From Azospirillum sp. 412522 (lineage in GTDB: Bacteria > Pseudomonadota > Alphaproteobacteria > Azospirillales > Azospirillaceae): DNA of 52,792 nt. The stretch lies in contig NZ_RWIJ01000038.1 of the NCBI RefSeq assembly GCF_019805165.1, forward strand, positions 1 through 52,792. The letters run 5' to 3'. Shown piece by piece: positions 6,291 to 15,560 of the stretch (position 1 is the first letter of the stretch; every line of letters starts with the position of its first letter). The translations under genes were made by a program, and so were the position numbers. The notes under the pieces were generated by a model. That model did no database searches and was not told where the DNA came from. It worked only from the letters and a program-made list of their open reading frames with translations.

Positions 6291-9266
6291 ATGCCCCCCA
6301 AAGTGACCCACCCCAAAGTCTACAGCATCCCCGCGGGCGCGCCCTTCGTCGACATGCTGGCGGCGGGGATCATGGAGCGGGTCGGCGGCGATCCGATGGC
6401 GCTGGCCGGGGTCACCGTGCTGCTGCCGACGCGGCGCGCCTGCCGGTCCCTTCAGGCGGCCTTCCTGCGCCGCTCCGGCGGGCAGCCGACGCTGCTGCCC
6501 CGCATGGCGCCGCTGGGCGAGCTGGATGCCGGCGACCTCAGCCTGACCGAGGAGGAACTGCCCGACGTCCCGCTCGACCTGCCGGAGGCCATCTCGCCCT
6601 TGAACCGGCAGATGACGCTGGCGCGGCTGATCCTGGGGGCCGACGGGCTGTCGGCGACCACGGCGCAGGCGGTGCGGCTGGGCGCCGACCTGGGCCGGCT
6701 GATCGACGCGGTGTGGACCGAGCGCGCCAGCTTCGGGAAGCTGGAGTCGCTGGTGCCGGAGGATTATGCCGAGCACTGGCAGGTCACGCTGAAATTCTTG
6801 CGCATCGTCACCGAGGTCTGGCCCGCCATCCTCGAGTCGGGCGGCGAGACCGACCCGGCCAAGCGCCGCAACCTGGCGCTGGAGACGCAGGCGGCATTGT
6901 GGCAGGCCGCCCCGCCGCCGGGCATGGTGATCGCCGCCGGCTCCACCGGCTCCATCGTCGCGACGACGGAGCTGCTGTCGGTCATCGCCCGGCTGCCAGA
7001 GGGGGCGGTGGTGCTGCCCGGCCTCGACACCGGCGCCGACCACGTGATCTGGGACGCCATCGCCGGGGATGAGTCCCATCCGCAGCATGGCTTGTCGCAG
7101 CTGATCGACCGGCTGGGCGTCACCCGCGCCGAGGTCCAGCCCTGGACCGACGCGCCGGAGCCGCGCGGCGCCCGCGCCCGGTTGGTCGCCGAGGCGATGC
7201 GCCCGGCGGCGACCACCGAGGGCTGGCGCGAACTGCCGGGGGTGGAGGCGTCGGCGCTGGACGGCCTCACCCGCATCGACGCCGCCACGTCCGAGGAAGA
7301 GGCGCAGGTCATCGCCTTGCTGATGCGCCATGCGCTGGAGACGCCGAACAAGACCGCGGCGCTGATCACCCCCGACCGCAACCTGGGCCGCCGGGTCGCC
7401 ATGGCGCTGGCGCGCTGGGGAATTGCGGTCAACGACTCCGGCGGCCAGCCGCTCGCCCACACCGCGGTCGGCACCTATCTGCGGCTGACGGCGGAGCTGG
7501 TGGCGAGCCGGGTCCACCCGCTGGCCCTGCTGGCGCTGGCCAAGCATCCGATGGCGGCGGGCGGGCGCGACTCGGCGGATTTCCGCGCCGCCGCCCGCGC
7601 GCTGGAGCGCGTCGTGCTGCGCGGCCCCCGCCCGGCGGAGGGCTTCGACGGCGTGCTGGCGGCGCTGGAGCAGGCCGACCGCTTCGACCATGAGGAGCAG
7701 CAGGCGTTCCTGCGCGACTGGCTGGTCGACATCGGACGGCGCGCCGCCCCCTTCCTTGAGGCGCTGGCCGGCGAGACTCCGCTGGCCGACCTCGTGCGCG
7801 CCCATGTCGCCTTCTGCGAATCGCTGGCCGCCGACGACGCACTGACCGGGGCGGAGCGGCTGTGGCGCCAGGACGACGGCGAGGAGGCGGCGCGCTTCGT
7901 CCACGACCTGCTCGACGCGGCCGAGGGCTTCCCGGCCATCCCGGCCAAGGACTACCCGGCGCTGCTCGACGCGCTGATGAGCGCGCGGGCGGTGCGCCCC
8001 CGCTACGGCCTGCACCCGCGCCTGTTCATCCTGGGTCCGATGGAGGCCCGCCTCCAGCATCTCGACCTGACCATCCTCGGCGGGCTGAACGAGGGGACAT
8101 GGCCGCCGGCCGCCTCCGCCGATCCGTGGATGTCGCGGCCGATGCGGCGCGATTTCGGCCTGCCCAGCCCGGAACGGCTGGTCGGCATGTCGGCCCACGA
8201 CTTCGCCCACGCCTGCGGCGCGCCGGAGGTGGTGTTGACCCGCGCCGCCCGGGTGGAGGGCACGCCGACCGTGCCGTCGCGCTGGCTCCTGCGGCTGGAG
8301 ACCGTGCTGAAGGCGCTGGATCTGGACGGCGTGATCGAGGAGCGCGGGGCCTGCTGGCTCGGCTGGGCGCGCGGGCTGGACGAGCCGGACCGGGTGCAGC
8401 CGGTGGCGGCGCCGGAACCACGGCCGCCGCTGGCCGCCCGGCCGCGCAAGCTGTCGGTGACGGAGATCGAGACCTGGATGCGCGACCCCTACGCCATCTA
8501 TGCCCGCCACGCCCTGCGGCTGCGGGCGCTCGACCCCATCGCCGCCGATCCGGGGGCGTCCGACCGCGGCCAGATCATCCACGACACGCTCGACGCCTTC
8601 GTCCGCGAGCATCCGGGGCCGCTGCCGCATGACGCGCTCGACCGGCTGACCGCGCTGGGGCGGGAGCGCTTCGGTCCGCTGCTGCGCAGCCATCCCGACG
8701 TCTGGGCCTTCTGGTGGCCGCGCTTCGAGCGGGTCGCCGGCTGGTTCGTCGATCTGGAGCGCGAGCGCCGCCCCCGCATCCGCCCGCTGGCGACCGAGGT
8801 GCCGGGCCGGCTGGAGCTGTCCGGTCCCGGCGGCCCCTTCGCCCTGACCGCCAAGGCCGACCGCATCGACCGTGGCCCAGACGGGCTGGTGGTGATCGAC
8901 TACAAGACCGGCACCCCGCCGAGCGCGCGGGAGATCGAGCTTGGCTTCGCCCCGCAGCTGCCATTGGAGGCCGCCATCGCCGCGGCCGGCGGGTTCAGCG
9001 GGGTGGACAAGGGCGACGTGGCGGAGCTGACCTTCTGGCGCCTGTCCGGCGGCGACCCGGCCGGCGAGGAGAAGCCGGTGAAGGGCGACCCGGCGGCGTT
9101 GGGCGAGGAGGCCAAGGCCGGGCTGGAGGCGCTGATCGCGCGGTTCGATGATCCGAACACCCCCTACCGCTCCCGCCCGCGCCCGGCGATGGCGCCGCGC
9201 TACACCGACTATGCGCATCTCGCCCGCGTCCAGGAATGGTCGTCGGGCGGTGGGGAGGGGGAGTGA
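6291..9266 (+). CDS. addB: Double-strand break repair protein AddB (alphaproteobacterial type)
   Basis: 991 aa, the usual size of the alphaproteobacterial AddB. With AddA it forms the helicase-nuclease that resects double-strand breaks for RecA-dependent repair, doing the job of RecBCD. The N-terminus is an inactivated helicase-like region (VTVLLPTRRACRSLQ, then LLPRMAPLGEL). The C-terminal third is a PD-(D/E)XK nuclease: QIIHDTLDAFV near residue 762, KADRID near 855, and VIDYKTG near residue 868 with the catalytic Asp and Lys. A 60-bp gap separates it from murU, with no strong ribosome site seen before ATG 6291. AddA follows after a repeat-bearing spacer. Confidence 0.97.
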   Translation: MPPKVTHPKVYSIPAGAPFVDMLAAGIMERVGGDPMALAGVTVLLPTRRACRSLQAAFLRRSGGQPTLLPRMAPLGELDAGDLSLTEEELPDVPLDLPEAISPLNRQMTLARLILGADGLSATTAQAVRLGADLGRLIDAVWTERASFGKLESLVPEDYAEHWQVTLKFLRIVTEVWPAILESGGETDPAKRRNLALETQAALWQAAPPPGMVIAAGSTGSIVATTELLSVIARLPEGAVVLPGLDTGADHVIWDAIAGDESHPQHGLSQLIDRLGVTRAEVQPWTDAPEPRGARARLVAEAMRPAATTEGWRELPGVEASALDGLTRIDAATSEEEAQVIALLMRHALETPNKTAALITPDRNLGRRVAMALARWGIAVNDSGGQPLAHTAVGTYLRLTAELVASRVHPLALLALAKHPMAAGGRDSADFRAAARALERVVLRGPRPAEGFDGVLAALEQADRFDHEEQQAFLRDWLVDIGRRAAPFLEALAGETPLADLVRAHVAFCESLAADDALTGAERLWRQDDGEEAARFVHDLLDAAEGFPAIPAKDYPALLDALMSARAVRPRYGLHPRLFILGPMEARLQHLDLTILGGLNEGTWPPAASADPWMSRPMRRDFGLPSPERLVGMSAHDFAHACGAPEVVLTRAARVEGTPTVPSRWLLRLETVLKALDLDGVIEERGACWLGWARGLDEPDRVQPVAAPEPRPPLAARPRKLSVTEIETWMRDPYAIYARHALRLRALDPIAADPGASDRGQIIHDTLDAFVREHPGPLPHDALDRLTALGRERFGPLLRSHPDVWAFWWPRFERVAGWFVDLERERRPRIRPLATEVPGRLELSGPGGPFALTAKADRIDRGPDGLVVIDYKTGTPPSAREIELGFAPQLPLEAAIAAAGGFSGVDKGDVAELTFWRLSGGDPAGEEKPVKGDPAALGEEAKAGLEALIARFDDPNTPYRSRPRPAMAPRYTDYAHLARVQEWSSGGGEGE

Positions 9267-9290
9267 TGGGAAGCACTCGGCTTCGGGGAA

Positions 9291-9462
9291 TTCCCCCTCT
9301 CCCCCCCGCCGTAAGCTCGGCTTACGGCGCCGACAGGCGAAGCGCAGCTTCGCCGAAAGGCGGGGAGAGGGTCGGGGTGAGGGGGAAGCGTGGCGTGATC
9401 TTTGGGGAAATCCTGCAATGTATCCCCCTCACCCTAACCCTCTCCCCGGGGGGGAGAGGGGA
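9291..9462. repeat. Composite palindromic intergenic repeat between addB and addA
   Basis: Fills most of the 223-bp spacer. Outer arms are CCCCTCTCCC-type at 9294-9303 and GGGGAGAGGG-type near 9362-9371. Inside are two perfect hairpins with 8-bp stems and 3-nt loops: CCGTAAGC/GCTTACGG (9309-9327) and GGCGAAGC/GCTTCGCC (9336-9354). A third hairpin at 9438-9460 has a 10-bp stem (CCCTCTCCCC/GGGGAGAGGG) and 3-nt loop. GGGTGAGGGG and CCCCTCACCC stretches also pair. The same design recurs at 36825-36907 and 47733-47875. Confidence 0.85.
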
Positions 9463-9489
9463 TAAGCCCCGGCGTCGGAATCTCCCCGC

Positions 9490-12400
9490 ATGACCATGAC
9501 CGACCTGCCCATCCGCGCCCTGCCGCTCGATCCCAACGTGGCGCAGCGGCGGGCGTCCGATCCGATGGCGTCGGTGTGGGTCGGGGCCTCGGCCGGGTCG
9601 GGCAAGACCAAGGTGCTGACCGACCGCGTGCTTCGGCTGATGCTGTCGGGCACGCCGCCGGCCCGCATCCTCTGCCTGACCTTCACCAAGGCCGCCGCGG
9701 CGGAGATGGCGATCCGCATCAACCGGACGCTCGGCCTGTGGGCCACCCTGCCCGACGACGCGCTGGAGGACCGGCTGGCCGATCTCTGCGGAGAGCGGCC
9801 ATCCATCGAGGCGCGGCTGAACGCCCGGCGGCTGTTCGCCCAGGTGGTGGACTGCCCCGGCGGCATGAAGATCCAGACCATCCACGCCTTCTGCCAGTCG
9901 CTGCTGCGCCGCTTCCCGCTGGAAGCCGAGCTGGCGCCGCATTTCGACGTGATGGACGACCGCACCGCCGACGGGCTGCTGACCGAGGCGCGCGACGCCG
10001 TGCTGCATGCCGGCCGGACCGGGCCGGACAGCCCGCTCGGCCGCGCCATGGGCCGCTTGACCGGCGAGCTGAATGCCGAGGATTTCGCCGGGCTACTGGC
10101 GGAGCTGGCAAGCCAGCGCGGGCAGGTGGAGAAGCTGTTCGAGCGCTTCCACGGGCTGGACGGGCTGATCGACGCCATCCATGACACGCTGAAGGTGCCG
10201 CCGGGCGTGACCGAGGAGTCGATCCTCGCCCATGCTTGCCACGACGACCAGTGCGAGCCGCCGGCCCTGCGCGAGGCCTGCCGGGCGCTGTCGGGCGGCA
10301 GCGTCGGCGACCAGGAGCGCGGCATCGCCATCCAGCACTGGCTGGACGCCGCCGACCGCCGGGTCCGCGCCTTCGAGGCCTACAAGCGCCTGTTCCTGAC
10401 CGCCGAGGGCAGCCCGCGCAAGACGCTGATGACCAAGAAGCCGGCCACCGCCTACCCGCAGGCGCTGCTGTCCTTGCAAAAGGAGGCGGAGCGGCTGGTG
10501 GAGATATCGGAGCGGGTGAAGGCCGCCGGGGTCGCCGCCTCGACCACCGCCCTGCTGACCCTGGCGCAGGCGATGCTGGAGGCCTACCGCGAGCGCAAGG
10601 CGGCGCGCGCCCTGCTGGACTACGACGACCTGATCCTGGCGGCCAACCGGCTCTTGAGCGGCGGCGACGGCAAGGCGCCGCGGGTGCCCTGGGTGCTCTA
10701 CAAGCTGGACGGCGGCCTCGACCATATCCTGATCGACGAGGCGCAGGACACCAACCCCGACCAGTGGGCCATCGTCGCCTCGCTGGCCGGCGAGTTCTTC
10801 GCCGAGCTGGAGGCCGCCGCCCCGGACGGCAAGATCCGCACCGTCTTCGCGGTGGGCGACGAGAAGCAGTCGATCTTCAGCTTCCAGCGCGCCGATCCGG
10901 CCGAATTCGCCCGCATGCGCCGCCATTTCCAGGAGAAGGCGGAGTCGGCGGAGCGGCTGTGGGCGGGGGTGGACCTCGACATCTCCTTCCGCTCGACCTC
11001 GGCGGTGCTGGAGACGGTGGACGCCGTCTTCGCGCTGGACCGCGCCCGCGACGGCGTGGCGTCGGAGGCCAGCCCGGTCATCCGCCACCGCGCCTTCCGC
11101 CGCGGACAGGCCGGTCTGGTCGAGCTGTGGCCGCCGGTGAAGCCGGCCGAAACGGTCGAGACGCCGGCCTGGGCGCCGCCGGTGGCGCGCGAGACCGCCG
11201 ACTCGCCGTCGGCCCGCCTCGCCTCGGTCATCGCCGCGACGGTGCACCGCTGGATCGACGGCGGCGAGACGCTGGAGGCCAAGGGCCGGCCGGTGCGGCC
11301 GGGCGACGTGATGGTGCTGGTCCGCCGCCGCACCGGCTTCGTCACCGAACTGGTGCGGGCGCTGAAGGACCGCGGCGTGCCGGTGGCCGGCGTCGACCGC
11401 ATGGTGCTGACCGAACAGCTCGCCGTCATGGATCTGGTGGCGCTGTCCGACTTCCTGCTGCTGCCCGACGACGATCTGACGCTCGCCACCGTGCTGAAGG
11501 GACCGCTGGTGGGCTTGAGCGAGGAGGCGCTGTTCCGCGTCGCCCATGGCCGGCGCGGCACGCTGTGGCGCTCGCTGGTGGCGCTGGCGGAGACCGAGCC
11601 GGAGTTCCGCCCGGCCCGGCGCTATCTGGGCGACCTGCTCGCGCGCACCGACTTCTCCGCCCCCTACGAGCTGTTCGCCGGGCTGCTGAACCGGCCCTGT
11701 CCGGCCGACGAGCGGTCGGGGCGGCGCGCGATCCTCAAGCGGCTCGGACCCGACGCCCAGGACCCGCTGGAGGAGTTCCTCGCCGTCTGCCTGGCCTTCG
11801 AGAAGACGGAGCCGCCCTCCCTGCAGAATTTCCTCGCCTGGCTGGCGGCCAGCGACGCCGAGATCAAGCGCGAGCTGGAACAGGGCGGCGGCACCGTGCG
11901 GATCATGACGGTCCACGGCTCCAAGGGGTTGCAGGCGCCCATCGTCTTCCTGCCCGACACGCTGGGCAGCCCGACCCAGAGCCCGCCGATCCTGTGGCCG
12001 GACGACGATTGCCCGGTTCCGCTGTTCGCCGCCCGGCGCAGCCAGGAGGACGGGCTGTGCGCCGAGGCGCGGGCGCGGGCCAACCGGCGGCGCGACCAGG
12101 AATACCGCCGGCTGCTCTATGTCGCGCTGACGCGGGCGGAGGACCGGCTCTACATCTGCGGCCACCAGGGCAAGCGCGAGCCGTCCGACGAGTGCTGGTA
12201 CCGGCTGGTCGAGGAAGCGATGCGTGACAACGGCGTGCCGCACCCCTTCGACTTCACCGGCCTCTGCCCCGACGGCTGGGCGGGCGAGGGCTGGCGGCTG
12301 GTCGGCGCCCAGACTGCCATAGTGCCGCGCCATGTCGAGACGGAGGAGAGCGCCGCCGCCGAGCCGCCGCCGCCCTGGGTCGGCGAGCCGGCGCCGGGCG

Positions 12401-13014
12401 AACCGGAGCCGTCGCGGCCGCTGACCCCGTCGCGGCCGGATGGCGAGGAACCGGCGGTACGCTCGCCGCTGGGCAACGACGACGGCCAGCGTTTCCGCCG
12501 CGGCCTGCTGGTCCACCGGCTGTTGCAGACGCTGCCCAACCTTGCCGACGGGGCGCGGGACGCCGCCTGCCGCCGCTTCCTGGCCCGCCCGGCGCACAAG
12601 CTGACGCCGGAGCAGCAGGACGCCATCGCGCGGGAGACGCTGGCGGTGCTGAGCCATGCGGAGTTCGCGCATCTGTTCGGCCCCGGCTCGCGGGCGGAGG
12701 TGCCGCTGGTCGGGGTGGTGGCGCTCGGCGACGGCAGCCGGGCGCTGGCCGGGCGCATCGACCGGCTGGCGCTGACCGGGGATACGGTGTGGATCGTCGA
12801 CTACAAGACCAACCGGCCGCCGCCGCGGGATCTGGAAGACGTGCCAATGGTTTACCGGCGGCAGATGGCGGCTTACCGAGAGGCGTTGCGGGCGGTCTAT
12901 CCGGGGCGGCGGGTGCGCTGCGTGCTGCTGTGGACCGACGGCCCCTACACCATGGAGCTGCCGCCGTCGGTAATGGACGCGGCGGCGGCCGGGCTGGCGC
13001 CCAGGGTGGGGTAA
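9490..13014 (+). CDS. addA: Double-strand break repair helicase-nuclease AddA
   Basis: 1174 aa UvrD-like superfamily 1 helicase fused to a RecB-type nuclease; the motor subunit of AddAB. Helicase motifs appear in order: ASAGSGKT (Walker A, residues 33-40), CLTFTKAAAAEM (Ia), ILIDEAQDTNPDQW (II), VGDEKQSIFSFQRADP (III), MTVHGSKGLQAPIVFLPD (V), RLLYVALTRAEDRLY (VI). The C-terminal nuclease has GRIDRLAL and IVDYKTNRPP with the metal-binding Asp and Lys and the QMAAY motif. A second in-frame ATG lies 6 nt after the chosen one. The next gene is trxA, as in many alphaproteobacteria. Confidence 0.97.
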   Translation: MTMTDLPIRALPLDPNVAQRRASDPMASVWVGASAGSGKTKVLTDRVLRLMLSGTPPARILCLTFTKAAAAEMAIRINRTLGLWATLPDDALEDRLADLCGERPSIEARLNARRLFAQVVDCPGGMKIQTIHAFCQSLLRRFPLEAELAPHFDVMDDRTADGLLTEARDAVLHAGRTGPDSPLGRAMGRLTGELNAEDFAGLLAELASQRGQVEKLFERFHGLDGLIDAIHDTLKVPPGVTEESILAHACHDDQCEPPALREACRALSGGSVGDQERGIAIQHWLDAADRRVRAFEAYKRLFLTAEGSPRKTLMTKKPATAYPQALLSLQKEAERLVEISERVKAAGVAASTTALLTLAQAMLEAYRERKAARALLDYDDLILAANRLLSGGDGKAPRVPWVLYKLDGGLDHILIDEAQDTNPDQWAIVASLAGEFFAELEAAAPDGKIRTVFAVGDEKQSIFSFQRADPAEFARMRRHFQEKAESAERLWAGVDLDISFRSTSAVLETVDAVFALDRARDGVASEASPVIRHRAFRRGQAGLVELWPPVKPAETVETPAWAPPVARETADSPSARLASVIAATVHRWIDGGETLEAKGRPVRPGDVMVLVRRRTGFVTELVRALKDRGVPVAGVDRMVLTEQLAVMDLVALSDFLLLPDDDLTLATVLKGPLVGLSEEALFRVAHGRRGTLWRSLVALAETEPEFRPARRYLGDLLARTDFSAPYELFAGLLNRPCPADERSGRRAILKRLGPDAQDPLEEFLAVCLAFEKTEPPSLQNFLAWLAASDAEIKRELEQGGGTVRIMTVHGSKGLQAPIVFLPDTLGSPTQSPPILWPDDDCPVPLFAARRSQEDGLCAEARARANRRRDQEYRRLLYVALTRAEDRLYICGHQGKREPSDECWYRLVEEAMRDNGVPHPFDFTGLCPDGWAGEGWRLVGAQTAIVPRHVETEESAAAEPPPPWVGEPAPGEPEPSRPLTPSRPDGEEPAVRSPLGNDDGQRFRRGLLVHRLLQTLPNLADGARDAACRRFLARPAHKLTPEQQDAIARETLAVLSHAEFAHLFGPGSRAEVPLVGVVALGDGSRALAGRIDRLALTGDTVWIVDYKTNRPPPRDLEDVPMVYRRQMAAYREALRAVYPGRRVRCVLLWTDGPYTMELPPSVMDAAAAGLAPRVG

Positions 13015-13050
13015 GGGTCGGCTGGCGGGTCCCCCGAAAGATGGGGTGAC

Positions 13051-13080
13051 TTGACCGGCCGGGCGCCTCCGCCCTACATT
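13051..13080 (+). promoter_or_regulatory. Candidate sigma-70 promoter for trxA
   Basis: TTGACC at 13051-13056 and TACATT at 13075-13080 are separated by 18 bp, in the 148-bp spacer between addA and trxA. The match to -35/-10 consensus is good for such a GC-rich genome and would allow trxA expression apart from addBA. Not experimentally shown. Confidence 0.45.
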
Positions 13081-13162
13081 TTGCTCAATTCCACTGACGG
13101 GGCGATGGCCGCCGGCCTTTCACAACCGGTCCGCGGCGCTTCCGAATCCAGCACGAGGTCAC

Positions 13163-13486
13163 ATGAGCACCACCATCAAGGTTACCGACGACAGCTTCGA
13201 GCAGGACGTCCTGAAGGCCGACGGCCCGGTCCTGGTCGATTTCTGGGCGGAATGGTGCGGCCCCTGCAAGATGATCGCCCCGGCCCTCGACGAGCTGGCC
13301 GGCGATTACGAGGGCAAGGTCACCGTCGCCAAGCTGAACATCGACGAGAACCCGAACACCCCCACCAAGTATGGCGTGCGCGGCATCCCGACCCTGATGC
13401 TGTTCAAGGGCGGCAGCGTCGCCGCCACCAAGATCGGCGCCCTGCCCAAGGGTGCGCTGTTCCAGTGGGTCGATTCGGCGCTGTAA
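13163..13486 (+). CDS. trxA: Thioredoxin 1
   Basis: 107 aa, typical thioredoxin size. The active site W-C-G-P-C occupies residues 31-35 within DFWAEWCGPCKM, and the cis-proline motif G-I-P-T-L is present near residue 75. It is the general cytoplasmic disulfide reductase, recharged by thioredoxin reductase (not found here). ATG 13163 follows GAGGT with good spacing. A strong terminator closes the cluster 24 bp after the stop. Confidence 0.98.
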   Translation: MSTTIKVTDDSFEQDVLKADGPVLVDFWAEWCGPCKMIAPALDELAGDYEGKVTVAKLNIDENPNTPTKYGVRGIPTLMLFKGGSVAATKIGALPKGALFQWVDSAL

Positions 13487-13510
13487 GCGGTCCGAAAGGT
13501 CCTGGTTAAG

Positions 13511-13548
13511 GAAAAGCCCCGCCCGCGGTCACCGCGGCGGGGCTTTTC
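13511..13548. terminator. Bidirectional rho-independent terminator
   Basis: GAAAAGCCCCGCC...GCGG arm pairs with CCGC...GGCGGGGCTTTTC. The flanking A and T runs make it work in both directions, between trxA (forward) and the TPR gene (reverse). Confidence 0.9.
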
Positions 13549-13595
13549 ATTGGAGCTTTCGTTTGAGGGTCGGGCAGGGTGAGGGCTGGCGCCCC

Positions 13596-14456
13596 TCACT
13601 GCGCCTTCTTCGGCTTCTCCTTCGCCGCATCCTTGCCCGCGGCTCCCGCAACCTCGGCGGTGCGGGCGAGGTTGTCGGCGGCGGCGCGGCCCCATTCGCC
13701 GTCGGGGGCGACGCGGCGGACCAGCGACCAGTCGTCGCGCGCCGCCCCCAGATTGCCGCCCAGGGCCTTGACGTTGCCGCGCAGCAGGATCGCCTCGGGA
13801 TCGCCGGGCTTCAGTTCGAGCGCGGAGTCGATGTCGGCCAGTGCCTGCCGGTAGTTGGACAGCGCCTTGTGGGCGCTCGCCCGGTAAAGATAGGCGTCGG
13901 CCCGCTTCGGGTCTCGGGCCAGCGCCGCGTCCAGGTCGGCGATGGCGTCCCAGAAGCGCTCGCCCTCGGCGCGGGCGAAGGCGCGGTCGATCAGCAGATC
14001 GACGTCGCCCGGCGTCTTGTCGAGCGCCGCGCCGTAGAGCCGCTCCGCCCGACCCTGGTCGCCGGCGCGCAGCCACGCCCAGCCGGCGCGGCCGAGCAGC
14101 GAGGCGGCGGCCTTGGGGTCGTCCTTGCCCAACGTCGGCACCAGCGCCTCCATCTGGGTTCCGGCCGCCTTGAACTCGCCGGCATGGAACTGCGCCAGCG
14201 CGAAGCAGAGCTTGGCGAAATCCCCGCCGCCCTGCTCCTGCCAGCGGGCGGCGTCGGCCCTGGCGCCGTCGGGGTTGGCCTCCGCCTTGGCGGCGCAGGC
14301 CTGGAGCTCCCGGTTGCGGTCGAGGGCGGAGGAGGCGGCGGCGGCGGGTGCGGCGGCACGGGCCGCCGGCAGGGGAGCCGCAAAGGCCGCGAACAGTCCC
14401 AGCGCCAGCGCGGTGGAACGGGAAGCGGCGGAAAGGTAGGGATTGCGTCGGGTCAT
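13596..14456 (-). CDS. Exported tetratricopeptide-repeat protein
   Basis: 286 aa. A signal peptide is evident: basic MTRRN start, hydrophobic core (TALALGLFAAFAAPL), then A-R-A-A cleavage-type residues near 35-40. The mature part is helical with TPR units, clearest at about residues 120-235 (AGWAWLRAGDQGRAERLYGAAL, RFWDAIADLDAAL, ALSNYRQALADIDSALELKPGD). TPRs hold protein complexes together; no enzymatic motif is present, so periplasmic scaffold or chaperone is the limit of what can be said. The C-terminus is Lys-rich. ATG 14456 is chosen over an upstream ATG at 14477 because it starts a proper signal peptide. Confidence 0.85.
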   Translation of the reverse strand: MTRRNPYLSAASRSTALALGLFAAFAAPLPAARAAAPAAAASSALDRNRELQACAAKAEANPDGARADAARWQEQGGGDFAKLCFALAQFHAGEFKAAGTQMEALVPTLGKDDPKAAASLLGRAGWAWLRAGDQGRAERLYGAALDKTPGDVDLLIDRAFARAEGERFWDAIADLDAALARDPKRADAYLYRASAHKALSNYRQALADIDSALELKPGDPEAILLRGNVKALGGNLGAARDDWSLVRRVAPDGEWGRAAADNLARTAEVAGAAGKDAAKEKPKKAQ

Positions 14457-14557
14457 GGTGCCTTTACACTCCGCCATCGCCGGGCGGGGCGCAAGCCCAT
14501 CCCCGCTGTCGCACAGCCCATCGTTCCTCCCGCCTCCCCAACCGGAACCGCCCCGTG

Positions 14558-15433
14558 ATGACCGATCCCCGCCTGTTCGTCTTCGGCCTCGGCTACAGCG
14601 CCCGCGTCTTCGCCGACCGGCTGCGCGCCGAGGGATGGCGCGTCGCCGCCACCTGCCGCAGCGAGGAGAAGAAGGCGGAGCTGGAGGCCCGGGGCATCGA
14701 GGCCTTCCTGTTCGACCGCGGCCGGCCGCTGGCCGATGCCAAGGCGGCGCTGACCGGCACCACCCATCTGCTGGTCAGCATCCCGCCCGACGGCAAGGGC
14801 GACCCGGCGCTGGACCAGCATGCCCGCGATCTGGCCGACCTGCGCACGCTGGACTGGGCCGGCTACCTGTCCACCACCGGCGTCTACGGCGACACCGGCG
14901 GCGAATGGGTGAGCGAGGCCTCCTGGCTGAAGCCGACCGGCGAGCGGCAGAAGCGGCGGGTGGAGGCGGAGCGCGGCTGGCTGAACCTCTACCGCCAGTA
15001 CGGCGTGCCGATGCATCTGTTCCGGCTGGCCGGAATCTACGGCCCCGGCCGCAGCGCCATCGATTCCGTGCGCGACGGCATCGCCAAGCGGGTCGACAAG
15101 CCGGGGCAGGTCTTCTGCCGCATCCATGTCGACGACATCGCCAACACGCTGCGCGCGTCGATGGCGCGGCCGACGCTGGGCGCCATCTACAACGTCGCCG
15201 ACGACCTGCCCAGCCCGTCGCACGAGGTGGTGGAGCATGCCTGCCGCCTGCTGGGGGTGGAGCCGCCGCCGCTGGTGCCCTTCGACCAGGCGGAGATGTC
15301 GCCGATGGCCGCCAGCTTCTACGCCGATTGCCGGCGGGTGAAGAACGACCGCATCAAGCGCCAGCTCGGCGTGACCCTGGCCTATCCCGACTATCGCGCC
15401 GGGCTGGAGGCCCAACTGGCCGCCGGACTGTAG
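14558..15433 (+). CDS. NAD(P)-dependent epimerase/dehydratase (SDR) family protein
   Basis: 291 aa. The N-terminus L-F-V-F-G-L-G-Y-S-A-R is a Rossmann nucleotide-binding motif of the atypical GxGYxA type seen in YeeZ-like extended SDRs. YLSTTGVYGDTGG holds the substrate-side Thr/Tyr region and RLAGIYGPGRSAID is the common C-terminal motif. The catalytic YxxxK is not clear, which is usual for atypical SDRs, so enzyme activity is uncertain and it may bind NAD(P)H without catalysis. Start ATG 14558 gives a full Rossmann fold at once. Divergent from the TPR gene, 101 bp apart. Confidence 0.88.
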   Translation: MTDPRLFVFGLGYSARVFADRLRAEGWRVAATCRSEEKKAELEARGIEAFLFDRGRPLADAKAALTGTTHLLVSIPPDGKGDPALDQHARDLADLRTLDWAGYLSTTGVYGDTGGEWVSEASWLKPTGERQKRRVEAERGWLNLYRQYGVPMHLFRLAGIYGPGRSAIDSVRDGIAKRVDKPGQVFCRIHVDDIANTLRASMARPTLGAIYNVADDLPSPSHEVVEHACRLLGVEPPPLVPFDQAEMSPMAASFYADCRRVKNDRIKRQLGVTLAYPDYRAGLEAQLAAGL

Positions 15434-15560
15434 CCGAAGACTCGGAGCAGATTTAAAGCTAAGGTTACAAAGCAATTTGTCAGCATATACCGGTAATCAT
15501 AAGACTTTATCGAAGACACGCGTGGAATTAGCAAAAGATCTTTAATAATCTCTCGGGATC
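15434..15560. promoter_or_regulatory. AT-rich leader before the unknown 612-aa gene
   Basis: About 127 bp that is strikingly AT-rich compared with its surroundings (for example ATTTAAAGC, CAATTTG, ATCATAAGAC, TTTAATAATC). Such islands usually hold promoters. I could not fix a confident -35/-10 pair, and no perfect DnaA box (TTATNCACA) was found. Confidence 0.4.

Noticed and set aside
4638..9218. 1526-aa open frame on the reverse strand opposite amgK, murU and addB
   Set aside because: Very long antisense frames are expected at this GC content. The translation is Arg/Gly/Gln/Ala-rich low complexity without any domain, while the forward frames encode recognised proteins.
10093..12672. 859-aa reverse frame opposite addA
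   Set aside because: Composition typical of antisense GC-rich shadow; addA helicase and nuclease motifs are on the forward strand.
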